From contig CALQZP010000002.1 of the NCBI GenBank assembly GCA_943349725.1, positions 1 through 45,102 of the forward strand: DNA of 45,102 nucleotides. The letters run 5' to 3'. Positions 44,874 through 45,102 of this stretch are shown here, piece after piece (position 1 is the stretch's first letter; every line of letters begins with the position of its first letter). The notes under the pieces are model-generated. The model searched no databases, was not told where the DNA came from, and saw nothing but the letters and a program-made list of their open reading frames with translations. The stretch is from Candidatus Nomurabacteria bacterium (GTDB taxonomy: Bacteria; Patescibacteriota; Minisyncoccia; Phycocordibacterales; UBA10002). Both the position numbers and the translations under genes were made by a program.

Positions 44874-44992
44874 CCCCTCTCCACTTCATTCGTTAAGCCT
44901 TTCGAAGTAACTTCTCTGTTGAGGTCTGTTGGGGTTAGTCTGTTGAGGTTAGACTTCCAGCTACCTTTGAAGTAGTACAAGGCGATTAGCCA

Positions 44993-44998
44993 TATAAT
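44993..44998 (+). promoter_or_regulatory. -10 element of the transposase-like gene
   Basis: TATAAT ends seven bases before the ATG at 45006. The preceding 80 bases carry the word CTGTTGAGGT two to three times, which could be a transposon end or binding sites. Confidence 0.55.
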
Positions 44999-45005
44999 CA
45001 CCTGT

Positions 45006-45102
45006 ATGAACAGCACAAAAAACTACGGTCATGTAAGCCTTGAGGAACGCAAACACCTGGCGTATCTCTACAATAGAGAAGACCGGGGAACCTTGCGACA
45101 AA
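45006..45102 (+). CDS. Probable IS30-like transposase, 3' end outside the window
   Basis: The first 32 codons read Y-G-H-V-S-L-E-E-R-K-H-L-A-Y-L-Y-N-R-E-D-R-G-T after an N-terminal M-N-S-T-K-N. This resembles the N-terminal helix-turn-helix of IS30-family transposases (x-L-S-x-E-E-R). The catalytic domain is outside the window, so the family call is tentative. Confidence 0.5.
   Translation, partial: MNSTKNYGHVSLEERKHLAYLYNREDRGTLRQ

Overview
The window looks like a piece of a Patescibacteria (Candidate Phyla Radiation) genome, most likely from the Parcubacteria side. The evidence is reduced forms of universal genes (ThrRS without a TGS domain, PheS without its N-terminal coiled coil, PheT without the tRNA-binding OB domain, a 754-aa SMC with no recognisable hinge), a NusB-Nudix fusion, short intergenic gaps, several pseudopilins, and no biosynthetic genes beyond central sugar metabolism. 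UGA is used as a stop (for example at the end of smc), so this is not a code-25 lineage. The lineage call is inference; no 16S rRNA gene is present.

Layout. 1-8.3 kb: the end of an MFS transporter, then trmD, a GNAT acetyltransferase, a KH protein and rpsP on the minus strand, rnr on the plus strand, and smc. 8.4-13.7 kb: a frameshifted small gene, a PaaX/Cas2-like regulator, rnc, nusB-nudix, rpmF, rnhB and two pseudopilins. 13.7-19 kb: dnaE and thrS. 19-26.2 kb: a kinase-like gene, gyrB, a second PaaX/Cas2-like regulator, pheT, an unknown gene and pheS. 26.2-34.2 kb: tRNA-Thr with a GIY-YIG insertion, tsf, rpsB, prfA, rpmE, a lytic transglycosylase, rplY, a DUF559 nuclease element and a 2-hydroxyacid dehydrogenase. 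34.4-36.1 kb: a PfkB kinase and a TrpR-like regulator. 36.3-44.9 kb: a minus-strand pentose-phosphate/glycolysis cluster (gap, rpiB, rpe, tktA, tktB) with three pseudopilins, two toxin-type genes and small membrane proteins packed between its members. 45.0 kb: the start of a probable IS30-like transposase.

The unusual content is the repeats. (1) A 440-bp unit carries a DUF559 nuclease gene between 52-bp inverted repeats. The same repeat occurs without the gene elsewhere, including in frame inside pfkB, rpiB and pheT. (2) Three regulator genes (two PaaX/Cas2-like, one TrpR-like) are each bracketed by two copies of their own private palindrome. The copies differ by compensatory changes that keep the stem paired. 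(3) Most gene boundaries carry tandem 7-base repeats, with a different heptamer at each locus, and some are translated inside dnaE, pheS, trmD and rnhB. (4) The 5' end of tktB is repeated upstream as truncated copies, each directly followed by a foreign small gene (PemK-like, HigB-HigA). (5) A GIY-YIG nuclease gene sits between two copies of the first 17 bases of tRNA-Thr. (6) Other short palindromes are translated inside trmD, rpsP, gyrB, rnr, pheT and dnaE.

Promoters follow a common plan. At ten genes a -10 hexamer, often with an upstream TG, ends 6-7 bases before the start codon, which predicts leaderless mRNAs. All calls come from reading the sequence and translations; no database search was run.
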